DNA from: JAWKRB01 sp041389885
GTDB lineage: Bacteria > Myxococcota_A > Polyangia > Polyangiales > Ga0077539
Assembly: GCA_041389885.1 (NCBI GenBank)
Contig: JAWKRB010000016.1
Location: forward strand, 132,966-196,965
Direction: 5' to 3'
Length of the DNA: 64,000 nt
Of this stretch, positions 50,729 through 59,748 are shown piece after piece. Position 1 is the stretch's first letter, and the number at the start of each line of letters is the position of its first letter. Position numbers and translations under genes: made by a program. Below the pieces are notes generated by a model, which was not told where the DNA came from, searched no databases, and was given only the letters and a program-made list of their open reading frames with translations.

Positions 50729-52138
50729 TCAGCCGCGCTGCCGCCTGCGCAGCAGCCACCACACGCCGACGCCGAACAGGATCAGCGAGCTGCTGCACTT
50801 GAAGACCATGTCGGCGTAGACGCTCCCCTGGAGGCCGTAGCGGGGCACCAGCAGCGCCGACGCCGCGACGTGCACGCCCACCGAGATCAGCGCGATGAGC
50901 GCGCTCACGCGGAACATCCGCCCCGCGTTGACCACCTGCGAGCCGAAGACCGCGACGGTGACCAGGAGCTGCGTGAGGCAGAAGAGGTTCATCACCGGCC
51001 AGAGCTGCGTGTACTCGGGCGCGAACATCACGCGCAGAAAGCGGTCCCCGAAGAGCACCGAGGCGGCGTAGAAGGCCCCTGACACCGCGATGTTCGCGGC
51101 CATCACCTTCCAGCCGAGCGAGACGAAGGCGTCGTGCTCGCCGCGCTGCAGGTGCGAGGCCGCGCGGGCGGCGGTGGCCTGAAAGATCGCGGTGGGGAGA
51201 AAGCCCACGAGGGCGATGGGCGACGACGCCACCGCGAGGTACCCGACCTCGCGCGTGCCTCGAAAGTGCTCCAGGAAGTACCGAGGCATGGGGCCCGCGA
51301 AGGCGTTGAGCGCGATCGAGAACACCAGCGGCGCGGTCATCGCGAGGATGCGCCGAAGCTCCGGGCCGCGAAAGGTCGGGCGCGTCACCTCGCCGGGCGA
51401 CGCCGCCCGCACGGCGTTCACGTCGAAGAGGCCCCACACCGCGAGCGACGAGGCCAGGAGCCCGACAGCGCCCCAGGCCAGCGAGCGCGTGATGAGGAGG
51501 ATGCCCCCCATGACCGCGATGCCGAGCACGCCGCGGAGCATCTGCGAGCCGGCGATGAGGTCCATGCGCTCGGCGCGCTGGAGCTGCCCCCAGTGGATGT
51601 CGCTCAGGCTGTCGACGCTGCGCGCCAGCGCCACGAGCACGAAGACGGCGAAGGCGTGCCACGAGCGCGCGACCCAGGCCGACTCGGCGGCCACCACGAC
51701 CACGGCCACGCCGACGCCCAGCGCCCGCGCGCCCAGCAGGTCGGAGTACGCGAGGGAGCGCGTCGCGTCGGTGACCAGCACGGTGCGCAGCCCGAGGGAG
51801 CACACGGTGATCACCGGCGCGCAGAGCCCCAGCGCGAGGGAGTACTCGCCCACCATCAGCGGGTCGCCGACCTTGGCGAGGAGCATGACGCTCGCCCACT
51901 GCGCGCCGAGCTGCACCGTGTTGCCCGCCAGGGTGAACACGACGTTCAGGCGCAGCGTGCCCTGGCGAAAGCTCGCGGGCGCGAGGACGCGCAGCAGGCG
52001 CTCGGTGAGCTTGGGCGAAGACACGCGGAGGCACCGTTGCCACAACCCCGTCGAGGCGTTCAATAACCATCGCGAACGTCGCTCGGTCGCGGTCGCTGCC
52101 CCAGGGTCTACGGGCCGGGGTTCACCTCGACCCTTCAC
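50729..52138 (-). CDS. Oligosaccharide flippase (Wzx/MVF-type)
   Basis: A 469-residue polytopic inner-membrane protein with about 12-14 hydrophobic helices after a basic, soluble N-terminus of about 65 residues. The pattern LNVVFTLAGNTVQLGAQWAS, MVGEYSLALGLCAPV and PLVFSIALNAFAGPMPRYFL is typical of polysaccharide (Wzx) and lipid-linked-sugar flippases of the MOP superfamily. The substrate would be an undecaprenyl-linked sugar. It diverges from pepF, sharing a 33-base intergenic region. Its closeness to the methyltransferase-glycosyltransferase fusion and murL/murD2 genes suggests an envelope-assembly neighbourhood, but the link is inference. Start GTG with GGGAGAA just upstream. Confidence 0.82.
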   Translation of the reverse strand: MKGRGEPRPVDPGAATATERRSRWLLNASTGLWQRCLRVSSPKLTERLLRVLAPASFRQGTLRLNVVFTLAGNTVQLGAQWASVMLLAKVGDPLMVGEYSLALGLCAPVITVCSLGLRTVLVTDATRSLAYSDLLGARALGVGVAVVVVAAESAWVARSWHAFAVFVLVALARSVDSLSDIHWGQLQRAERMDLIAGSQMLRGVLGIAVMGGILLITRSLAWGAVGLLASSLAVWGLFDVNAVRAASPGEVTRPTFRGPELRRILAMTAPLVFSIALNAFAGPMPRYFLEHFRGTREVGYLAVASSPIALVGFLPTAIFQATAARAASHLQRGEHDAFVSLGWKVMAANIAVSGAFYAASVLFGDRFLRVMFAPEYTQLWPVMNLFCLTQLLVTVAVFGSQVVNAGRMFRVSALIALISVGVHVAASALLVPRYGLQGSVYADMVFKCSSSLILFGVGVWWLLRRRQRG

Positions 52139-52157
52139 TTCTCCCGCGGCGAGGGAC

Positions 52158-52163
52158 TACTGT
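52158..52163 (+). promoter_or_regulatory. TAnnnT box of the pepF-murD2 run
   Basis: TACTGT, 8 bases before the GTG at 52172, with no Shine-Dalgarno sequence. It would drive pepF and the three genes after it. Confidence 0.55.
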
Positions 52164-52171
52164 CCGCCACG

Positions 52172-53938
52172 GTGATGACCTCGCTCCCGCAGTGGGACCT
52201 CCGCGGCCTCTACGACTCCCCCGAAGACCCGGCGATCGAGGCCGACCTGGACCGCGCCGCGGCCGCCGCGGAGGCCCTCGCGGCGCGCTACGAGGGGCGC
52301 GTGGCGGCGCTCGACGGCGCCGACCTCGCGGCGATGCTGGTCGAGTACGAGGCGGCGCTCGCGCGGGTGTACCGCCCGCAGCTCTACGCGCAACTGGTGA
52401 GCGCGACCGCGACGCTCGACGAGGCGGTCCGCGCCGCCGCCGCGCACATCGGGGAGCGCACCACGGCGTCGCTCAACCGCGTGCGCTTCGTCGACGTGGA
52501 GATCGGCCGCGCGCCCCCTGAGTCGCAGTCGCGCTGGGCGGCGTCTGAGACCCTGACCCCCTACGGTCACCACGTATGCCGCGCCCGCGCCGCCGCGCCG
52601 CACACGCTCCCGGTCGAGGTCGAGGCCGCCCTCGCGACCAAGGACCTCACCGGCCGCGCCGCCTGGTCGCAGCTCTACGACGAGCGCTGCGCGGCCTGGC
52701 GCTTCGAGCTGCCGGGGCGCGAGGGCTCGCTCAACCTCGCCGAGGTGCGATCGCTGCGCGAGGCGCCCGAGCGCGAGACGCGCGCGGCGGCGCACGCGGC
52801 GGTGCTCGGTCGACTCTCGTCGGAGTCTTCGCTCATCGCCTACATCATCAACGCGCTCTACCAGGACCACCGCCTGGAGAACGCCCTGCGCCGCCACGAG
52901 AGCCCGGTCGCCCCGACGCTCCTCGACGACGAGCTGCCCCGCGAGACCCTCGACGCGCTGATGACCGCCGTCGAGGACCACTACCCCGTCGCCCAGCGCT
53001 ACTTCACGCTCAAGGCGAAGGCGCTCGGTCTGCCCCGCCTCGCGACCCACGACGTGCTCGCGCCCTACCCTGACGGGGAGCGCGCGGTGCGCTTCGACGA
53101 GGCCCGCGACGAGGTGCTCGCGTCCTTCGAGGCGCTCTCGCCGCGCGCCCGCGGGCTCGCCGAGGCGTTCTTCACCGAGGGGCGCGTCGACGCGGCGCCG
53201 CGACCCGGCAAGCGCGACGGCGCGTTCTGCGCGGGCATGGTCCCGGGCGTGGCCCCGCGGGTGCTGGTGAATTTTCACGGGCGTCTCCGCGACGTGTTCA
53301 CCCTCGCCCACGAGCTCGGCCACGGGGTTCACTTCGCCCTCGCCGCCGAGCGGCAGTCGCTGCTCAACTACTGGCCGACCTCCCCCATGGCCGAGACCGC
53401 CAGCGTCTTCGGCGAGATGCTCCTGACCCGTCGGCTCCTCGGCGCGGCGACCGACGACCGCGCGCGCCGACAGCTCCTCGCGGCGCGCATCGAAGAGGCC
53501 CTCGGGACCATTCACCGCCAGGTCGCCTTCACCCGCTATGAGCGCAACGCGCACGCGCAGCGGGCGCACGGGGTGGTCACCGTCGACGCGCTCTGCTCGC
53601 TGTGGTCGGCCGAGCTCACGAGGCTGTACGGCGACACGGTCGAGCGCTCGCCCCTCGATGTCTGGGGGTGGGCGGGCATCCCCCACCTGATCCATTACCG
53701 CTTCTACTGCTACTCGTACGCCTTCGGGCAGCTGCTGGTGTTCGCCCTCTACGACCGCTGGGAGCGTCAGGGCGACGAGTTCGCGCCGCGCTACCTCGAC
53801 CTGCTCTCGGGCGGCGGCGGAGACACGCCCGAGGCCCTGCTGCGCCCCCTGGGGATCGACCTCACCGACCCGGGCTTCTGGCGCGGCGGGCTCGATGTGG
53901 TGACGCGCATGGTCGACGAGTTCGCGTCGGCGGTGTAA
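52172..53938 (+). CDS. pepF: M3-family oligoendopeptidase (PepF-type)
   Basis: A 588-residue zinc metallopeptidase that hydrolyses small peptides in the cytoplasm. The zinc motif HELGH lies in FTLAHELGHGVHFALAAE, and the third ligand Glu in the following helix AETASVFGEM. SPMAETASVFGEMLL and RYRFYCYSYAFGQLL-type segments match the PepF/M3B branch. Length is standard. GTG at 52172 is followed at once by ATG 52175, either of which could be used. It is the first gene of a four-gene run ending with murD2, with gaps of 20 bases or less or overlaps. Confidence 0.9.
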   Translation: MMTSLPQWDLRGLYDSPEDPAIEADLDRAAAAAEALAARYEGRVAALDGADLAAMLVEYEAALARVYRPQLYAQLVSATATLDEAVRAAAAHIGERTTASLNRVRFVDVEIGRAPPESQSRWAASETLTPYGHHVCRARAAAPHTLPVEVEAALATKDLTGRAAWSQLYDERCAAWRFELPGREGSLNLAEVRSLREAPERETRAAAHAAVLGRLSSESSLIAYIINALYQDHRLENALRRHESPVAPTLLDDELPRETLDALMTAVEDHYPVAQRYFTLKAKALGLPRLATHDVLAPYPDGERAVRFDEARDEVLASFEALSPRARGLAEAFFTEGRVDAAPRPGKRDGAFCAGMVPGVAPRVLVNFHGRLRDVFTLAHELGHGVHFALAAERQSLLNYWPTSPMAETASVFGEMLLTRRLLGAATDDRARRQLLAARIEEALGTIHRQVAFTRYERNAHAQRAHGVVTVDALCSLWSAELTRLYGDTVERSPLDVWGWAGIPHLIHYRFYCYSYAFGQLLVFALYDRWERQGDEFAPRYLDLLSGGGGDTPEALLRPLGIDLTDPGFWRGGLDVVTRMVDEFASAV

Positions 53939-53958
53939 GGGCTCTGCCCGTTGCCACG

Positions 53959-55434
53959 ATGACTACCGAGCCGCTCTCTACCCACGCCACGCACCCCTCC
54001 ACCCGCCCCCTCGCCCCGGCGACGCCCTGGGACGGCCGTTGGAAGGACTACTTCGACCGCGCCGCCCGCGAGGAGCCGCGATTCCCCTGGGGGGTGCAGT
54101 TCCTCCGGAGAGACGTGTCCGAGACGATGCGCAGGGTGATCCCGAGCGACGCGAGCGTGCTCGAGCTGGGCTGCGGCCGCGGCGACACCCTCGCCTCGCT
54201 CCCCAACCCCGTGCGCGACGGCGTCGACGGCGCCCCCGCAGCGATCAGCGCGGCGCGGGCGCGGCACCCCGGCCTCGGCGTCGAGCTCGGCGACGCGCTC
54301 ACGTTCCACCACGACCGCCGCTACGACGCCGTGGTGTGCGACCGCCTCGTGCACTACGTGCCCGACATCCAGCGCCTGCTCGAGAACGCCGCGGCGCACC
54401 TCGAAGACGACGGGCGCATCTACCTCACCTGCTACAACTACCTCTGGGAGCTCTTCCTCCGCGCTGGTGAGAGCCTGGGCTTCAAGCTCCCCACCCCCGA
54501 GGGCAACTGGCTCTCCGAGAGCGACCTCGAGAACCTCTTCGCCCTCGCCGACCTCGAGGTCGTGAAGTTCGAAGACCGCCTCCTGCTCCCGCTCCCGGTG
54601 CCCGTGGTCTCGACGGCGCTCAACCGCTACGCGGCCAAGCTCCCCGTCGCCTCGCGGCTCACGCTCTACCGGCTCTACGTGCTGCGCAAGCGGCAGAGCC
54701 CGCGCCCCGCCGCGCCGAAGGTCACCGTGGTGGTCCCCGCGCGCAACGAGGAGGGCAACGTGCCCAACATCATCGCGCGCACGCCGGTGATGGGCTCGGG
54801 CACCGAGCTGATCTTCGTCGAGGGCGGCAGCAAGGACGACACGAAGGGCGCCATCGAGCGCGCCATCGCGGAGTACAAGGGCCCCCTCGCGATCTCGCTC
54901 TTTCAGCAGACGGGCAAGGGCAAGGGCGACGCGGTGCGCGTGGGCTTCAGAGAGGCCACCGGGGACATCCTGATGATCCTCGACGCCGACCTCACGGTGC
55001 CCCCCGAGGAGCTGCCGAAGTTCTACGACGTGATGGTGCAGGGCAAGGCCGACTACGTGCAGGGCACCCGGCTGGTGTACCCGATGGAGTCGGAGGCCAT
55101 GCGCTTCTTGAACAAGCTCGGGAACATCGGCTTCAGCAAGATCTTCTCGTTCATGCTGAACCAGCCCATCAAAGACACCCTCTGCGGCACCAAGGTGCTC
55201 TGGGCGCACGACTACGCGCGGCTCGCGGCGAACCGTCACTTCTTCGGTGATTTCGACCCCTTCGGAGACTTCGACCTGATCTTCGGGGCGACGAAGCTGA
55301 ACCTGAAGATCCTCGAGATCCCGATTCGCTACCGCGACCGCACCTACGGCGAGACGAACATCTCGCGCTTTCGCCACGGGTTCATGCTGCTGCAGATGTC
55401 CGCGGTCGCGGCCACGAAGCTCAAGTTCGTCTGA
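53959..55434 (+). CDS. Fusion of SAM-methyltransferase and GT2 glycosyltransferase
   Basis: A 491-residue bifunctional protein. The N-terminal half is a class I methyltransferase (SVLELGCGRGDTLASL about 66-81, CDRLVHYVPDIQRLLENA). The C-terminal half is a GT2 enzyme of dolichyl-phosphate-mannose-synthase type, starting KVTVVVPARNEEGN (about 254) with the metal-binding LDADLTVPPEE (about 340) and RFRHGFMLLQ near the end. It lacks the membrane helices of many such transferases. It would attach a sugar to a polyprenyl phosphate, and the methyltransferase may act on the same pathway. Both halves retain key motifs. Confidence 0.87.
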   Translation: MTTEPLSTHATHPSTRPLAPATPWDGRWKDYFDRAAREEPRFPWGVQFLRRDVSETMRRVIPSDASVLELGCGRGDTLASLPNPVRDGVDGAPAAISAARARHPGLGVELGDALTFHHDRRYDAVVCDRLVHYVPDIQRLLENAAAHLEDDGRIYLTCYNYLWELFLRAGESLGFKLPTPEGNWLSESDLENLFALADLEVVKFEDRLLLPLPVPVVSTALNRYAAKLPVASRLTLYRLYVLRKRQSPRPAAPKVTVVVPARNEEGNVPNIIARTPVMGSGTELIFVEGGSKDDTKGAIERAIAEYKGPLAISLFQQTGKGKGDAVRVGFREATGDILMILDADLTVPPEELPKFYDVMVQGKADYVQGTRLVYPMESEAMRFLNKLGNIGFSKIFSFMLNQPIKDTLCGTKVLWAHDYARLAANRHFFGDFDPFGDFDLIFGATKLNLKILEIPIRYRDRTYGETNISRFRHGFMLLQMSAVAATKLKFV

Positions 55435-55446
55435 GCGACCCCCGCG

Positions 55447-56799
55447 ATGGCGCTCCCCTCCACGCGCTTCACGTTCACGCACCGCGCGCTCGTCGGTGAC
55501 ACCGCGCGCCTGGGCTATCGCCTCGAGGGCGAGGGCGAGGTCGTCGAGTTTGAAGAGCGCTTCACGCTCCCGCAGAGCGTGTCTCCCGAGCTCGCCGCGC
55601 AGGGCGACGTGCAGCGCGCGCTGCGCGGCCTGCACCTCATGGCGGGGGTGAGCTACTGGAAGGCCACCCTCGCGCCCGAGCTCACCGTCGAAGGCGGCGG
55701 CCTCACCGAGGAGGACGCGGAGTATTTCACCGAGGTCTGGTCGGAGGGGCTCGGCGAGCTCTTCTGCCGCAACGAGATCGACCTCGCGCGGCGCCCGCGC
55801 TTCACCCCCGACGCGGCGAGCGTCGCGCACGGAGAGACCCGCGGCGCGCGCCCCGACGAGGCGTACGTGCTCCTCGGCGGCGGCAAGGACTCGGCGGTGT
55901 CGGTCGAGGCGCTGCGCCGCGCGAAGGTCCCCGCGACGGCGCTGTCGGTGGGCGCGTCGACGTGGATCGCCCGCGCCGCGCGCGTCTCGGGGCTCTCGCA
56001 CGCGGTGATCGCGCGGCGGGTCGACCCCGCGCTGGCCGCGCTCAACGCGCGCGGGGCGGTGAACGGTCACGTGCCCATCTCGGCGATCCTCGCGCACGCG
56101 ACGCTGCTGCTGGCGACGGTCACGGGCGTCGGGTCGGTGGTGGCGTCGAACGAGCGCAGCGCGTCGTTCGGCAACGTGGTCTACCAGGGCGCCGAGGTGA
56201 ACCACCAGTGGAGCAAGGGGCTGCGCTTCGAGCGCATCCTTCGCGATTGGTGCGCGCGCAACCTCCCCGCGGGTCCGCGCTGGCTCTCGCTGCTGCGCCC
56301 CATGAGCGAGCTCCACATCGCGTCGCGCTTCGCGGCTCACCCGCGGTGGTTCGACGACGTGACCTCGTGCAACGCGAACTTTCGCCTCGACGGACGCGCG
56401 GCCCCTGAGCGCTGGTGCGGCCGCTGCCCCAAGTGCGTCTTCGTCTACGCGATCACCTCACCCTTCCTCGACGACGAGGGCGTCGCGCGCCTCTTCGGCC
56501 GGAGCTTTCTCGCCGACGCCGAGAACGTCCCCATGGCCGCGGCGCTCTGCGGCGTCGAGGGTCACAAGCCCTTCGAGTGCGTCGGCACCCCCGACGAGTC
56601 GCGCGCGGCGCTGTGGCTCGCGTCGCGGCGACCGCGCGAGCGCGACGCGGCCGTCAGCCGTTGGTTTCGCGACGTCGTGGCGCTCTCGGACGAGGAGGGC
56701 GCCGAGAGGGTCCGCGAGGCGATGACCCTGAGCGACGACCACGCCCTCGACCCCCGCTGGGAGGCGGTGCTCCGTGAGTATCTCGCCGCCGCGGGCTGA
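55447..56799 (+). CDS. murL: MurL-like UDP-MurNAc-L-Ala-L-Glu epimerase
   Basis: A 450-residue protein best explained as MurL, which uses ATP to epimerise the terminal L-Glu of UDP-MurNAc-L-Ala-L-Glu to D-Glu. It contains a PP-loop, LLGGGKDSAVSVEAL (Gly144-Ser149), fitting adenylation with release of AMP and PPi, and a four-Cys site (Cys308, then WCGRCPKC at 323-330) like the zinc site of QueC. The name rests on these motifs and on the overlapping MurD-type gene; the Xanthomonas system pairs the same two activities. An unrelated PP-loop enzyme is the alternative. It starts 12 bases after the fusion gene. Confidence 0.8.
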   Translation: MALPSTRFTFTHRALVGDTARLGYRLEGEGEVVEFEERFTLPQSVSPELAAQGDVQRALRGLHLMAGVSYWKATLAPELTVEGGGLTEEDAEYFTEVWSEGLGELFCRNEIDLARRPRFTPDAASVAHGETRGARPDEAYVLLGGGKDSAVSVEALRRAKVPATALSVGASTWIARAARVSGLSHAVIARRVDPALAALNARGAVNGHVPISAILAHATLLLATVTGVGSVVASNERSASFGNVVYQGAEVNHQWSKGLRFERILRDWCARNLPAGPRWLSLLRPMSELHIASRFAAHPRWFDDVTSCNANFRLDGRAAPERWCGRCPKCVFVYAITSPFLDDEGVARLFGRSFLADAENVPMAAALCGVEGHKPFECVGTPDESRAALWLASRRPRERDAAVSRWFRDVVALSDEEGAERVREAMTLSDDHALDPRWEAVLREYLAAAG

Positions 56800-58102
56800 T
56801 CGCGTCGCGCTGCTGGGATTCGGCGTCGAGGGCGCGGCGACGCTCCGCGCGCTGCGTCGCTGGGGCTTCGCGGGGCGCGTCTCGGTGCTCGACGACGGCG
56901 CGCGCCCTGAGGGGCTCGACCCCGAGGTCACCTGGGAGCCCGCGCGAGACGCGTCCCTCGCCGACGTCGACCTGCTGATCAAGACGCCCGGCATCAAGCC
57001 GTCGCACCCGGCGTGGCAGCGCTGCCTCGCCCTCGGCCTGCCCTTCACCACCGCGACCAACCTCTACCTCGCGAAGGCGAGAGAGGCCGGTCTCACCGTG
57101 GTGGGCGTGACGGGCTCCAAGGGCAAGAGCACGAGCGCCTCGCTGCTGCACCGCGCCTTGCTCGCCGCGGGACGCGGCGCGGCGCTCGTGGGCAACATCG
57201 GCCACCCGGCGCTCGACGCCCTCGACGACGTCCTCGAGCGACGCGCGGTCACGGTGTTCGAGATGTCGAGCTACCAGTGCAGCACGCTGGTCGAGGGGCC
57301 CGAGCTCGCGCTGGTGACCAACCTGTTCCCCGAGCACCTCGACTGGCACGGCGACGTTGAGACCTACTACGCCGACAAGCTCCGCATCGCGACCACGCAG
57401 CGCGCGGGCGACCGCCTGGTGTGGAACGCCGCCAACGCGCAGCTCCGCGCGCGGGTGGGCCAGGTCCGTTCTGAGGCGCGCGGGTTCAACGTCGAGGGCG
57501 GGTGGCGCGTCGCGGAGGGAGGCTTCGCGCGGCCGGGGCGGGCGCTCTCGAGCGACGGGATGCTCCTGCGCGGCGCGCACAACCGCGAGAACGCCTGCGG
57601 GGTGCTCACGGCGCTCGAGCTCCTCGGGGTCGACGCGCGCCACGGCGTCGAGGCGCTGCGGGGCTTCGCGGGGCTCCCCCACCGGCTCGAGGACCTCGGC
57701 GCGCACGGGGGCGTGCGCTGGGTGAACGACTCGATCAGCACCGCCCCGGAGGCGGCGGTGGCCGCGCTCGAGGCGTACTCGGGCGAGGTCGCGTCGCTGA
57801 TCATGGGGGGCTTCGACCGGGGCTACGACTTCACCCCCCTCGCCCACGCCGTGCGCGCCTCGGGCCTCGCGGCGCTGGCCGCCCTCGCGCCGAGCGGGCC
57901 GCGCCTGCTGGAGCTCTTGGAGGGGTCTGACGTCGAGACGACCCTCGCGGCCGACCTGGACGAGGCCGTGCGATGGATCGCGGCGCGCACTCCGCCGGGG
58001 CGCACCTGCGTGTTCTCTCCGGCCTCCCCGAGCTACGGTCGGTACCGAGACTTCATCGAGCGCGGCGAGCACCTCCGCGGGCTGGTCGCCGCGCTCGGCT
58101 GA
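56774..58102 (+). CDS. murD2: MurD2-type UDP-MurNAc-L-Ala ligase (L-Glu-adding)
   Basis: A 442-residue Mur ligase that would add L-Glu to UDP-MurNAc-L-Ala. The MurD-type Rossmann start VALLGFGVEGAATLRAL, the P-loop GVTGSKGKSTSAS (about 111), and NLFPEHLDWHG are clear. It differs from standard MurD at Glu-binding positions: NDSK reads NDSI, GGDGKSADF reads GGFDRGYDF, and SPACASLDQFKNF reads SPASPSYGRYRDF. Such changes suit a different glutamate stereoisomer. It overlaps murL by 26 bases, so expression is coupled. A standard MurD elsewhere in the genome is not excluded. Confidence 0.85.
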   Translation: MSISPPRADRVALLGFGVEGAATLRALRRWGFAGRVSVLDDGARPEGLDPEVTWEPARDASLADVDLLIKTPGIKPSHPAWQRCLALGLPFTTATNLYLAKAREAGLTVVGVTGSKGKSTSASLLHRALLAAGRGAALVGNIGHPALDALDDVLERRAVTVFEMSSYQCSTLVEGPELALVTNLFPEHLDWHGDVETYYADKLRIATTQRAGDRLVWNAANAQLRARVGQVRSEARGFNVEGGWRVAEGGFARPGRALSSDGMLLRGAHNRENACGVLTALELLGVDARHGVEALRGFAGLPHRLEDLGAHGGVRWVNDSISTAPEAAVAALEAYSGEVASLIMGGFDRGYDFTPLAHAVRASGLAALAALAPSGPRLLELLEGSDVETTLAADLDEAVRWIAARTPPGRTCVFSPASPSYGRYRDFIERGEHLRGLVAALG

Positions 58103-59710
58103 TCAGCGCACGTAGAGCAGGCGCTGCGTGAGGTCCGTCGAGGTGACCGAGCTCGTGAGCGACGCGTCGACGTCGGCCATGGTGGTGGTGCTCATCCCGC
58201 CCAAGCCCGACTGGTACGCGGTGCACGAGGTGGTGTTCGTCATCGACGTGATCATGCTGTTGTCGTCGGACGAGATCAGGTAGCCGCCTACGGTGAGGGT
58301 CGAGAGGTCGTCTCGGCAGCGAAAGCGCACCCCCGGCCCGTGGCACGTCGCGCCCGCGCTGAAGATCCCCGTCTGCGTGACGGCCGTGCAGCTCCGGGCG
58401 CAGCTCGTGGTGTAGAGCGAGTTGGTCGACATCACCTGGAGCAGGGTCTGGTTGCGAAGGCACCCCGTCCCGCTCTGGAGCTCGACGGTCGCGGTCGTTC
58501 CTCCGCGCGTGACGAGCAGCTCGTCTCCGGCGACGCTCCCGTAGGCCCGGCTCTTGGCGTCGGCGTTCGTGTTGGGCGTGGTGGCCACGCCGAAGGGCGT
58601 CGCGGTGACCCAGTTCGTCGAGCGCGGCGTCCAGCTCTGCGTGCCGCTGTTGGTGATGACCGCGACGAGCGTCCAGCCCCCGCCGGCGGTGCTCATGTCG
58701 CAGTAGACCTCGAAGGGCGCGGCCGAGCCGCTCCCGTCGGGGTCGATCGTCTGCACGCCGCTGGGCGTGCCGGGGCGCATCGCCAGCAGCTCGCGGCACG
58801 AGCGCGGCGGCGCGGCGGTGACGCAGCTCCCGTCGACGCAGCTCTGCGTCGAGGCGCACGCCCGGCGGCACGCGCCGCAGTTCGCGGGGTCGCTCTGGGG
58901 GTTGACCTCGCAGCCGGTGGTCGCGCTCCCGTCGCAGTCGATGAAGCCCTCGACGCACTCGGCCACGCATCGCCCGGCGACGCAGCTCGGCGTCGCGTTG
59001 GGGGTCGCCCCGCACGGCGCGTCGCAGCGGCCGCAGTGCATGACGCTCCGGCTCGTGTCGACGCAGAGCTCACCGCACATCGTCTGGGCGCAGCTCGACT
59101 GGCACCTGCCGTCTTGGCACATGGTCCCCGTTTCGCAGCGCACGCCGCAGGCGCCGCAGTGCGACGCGCTGCCCTGAAGGTAGGTCTCGCAGCCGTTGCC
59201 CGCGCCGCCGTCGCAGTCGCCGAAGCCGGCGTTGCAGACCTGGGCGCAGACGCCCTGGCCCTCGCAGCGCGCGGTCGCGTTGGCCACCGAGGGGCACGGG
59301 GCGTCGACGTACGCGGTGCCCTCGGCGTTGCACGCGCGGCGGCCGCCGGGGCCGCACGAGTAGCTGTTGGGCGCGCAGAGGTTCGCCACGCACTGTCCGT
59401 CGGCGCACCGGGTGCCGGGGCCGCACGGGACGTTGTTCGACGAGCGGCCATCGGCGCTGCACACGCTCAGCGTCGACTCGTCGGCGCAGGTCACCGCGCT
59501 CGGGACGCACGCGCCCTGAGGGACGTCGTCGCCCGCCGCGACGTCGGCCTGAGCGGGCGCGTCCGGGTCGGCCGCGGGCGAGTCGGCCACGGCGGCCGCG
59601 TCGTCGCCCTCGGCCGCGTCGTCGGGGAAGAAGCCACCCCCTCCGCTCCGCGCCGTGCAGCCAAAGAGCGCGAGGATCGGGACCAGGTATCGAAGGCGCG
59701 TCCTTCCCAT
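58103..59710 (-). CDS. Cys-rich lipoprotein with fibrinogen-like C-terminal domain
   Basis: A 535-residue lipoprotein. Leader MGRTRLRYLVPILALFGC, Asp/Ala linker (about 25-65), then seven or eight Cys-rich units (CDGxxxxGCExxxxSxxxHCGxCGxxC and related) up to about residue 310. The C-terminal 220 residues begin PRSCRELLAMRPGTPSGVQT and contain FEVYCDMSTAGGGWTLVA, the hallmark of fibrinogen-related (FReD) domains, with the GGGW core. Fibrinogen-like domains in bacteria are thought to bind sugars or proteins. It ends flush against the convergent murD2 stop (TGATCA). ATG at 59710 begins the lipoprotein signal. Confidence 0.82.
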   Translation of the reverse strand: MGRTRLRYLVPILALFGCTARSGGGGFFPDDAAEGDDAAAVADSPAADPDAPAQADVAAGDDVPQGACVPSAVTCADESTLSVCSADGRSSNNVPCGPGTRCADGQCVANLCAPNSYSCGPGGRRACNAEGTAYVDAPCPSVANATARCEGQGVCAQVCNAGFGDCDGGAGNGCETYLQGSASHCGACGVRCETGTMCQDGRCQSSCAQTMCGELCVDTSRSVMHCGRCDAPCGATPNATPSCVAGRCVAECVEGFIDCDGSATTGCEVNPQSDPANCGACRRACASTQSCVDGSCVTAAPPRSCRELLAMRPGTPSGVQTIDPDGSGSAAPFEVYCDMSTAGGGWTLVAVITNSGTQSWTPRSTNWVTATPFGVATTPNTNADAKSRAYGSVAGDELLVTRGGTTATVELQSGTGCLRNQTLLQVMSTNSLYTTSCARSCTAVTQTGIFSAGATCHGPGVRFRCRDDLSTLTVGGYLISSDDNSMITSMTNTTSCTAYQSGLGGMSTTTMADVDASLTSSVTSTDLTQRLLYVR

Positions 59711-59748
59711 GGACCGGGGTGATGCCTGACTCGAGGGTGCCTCGCAAG

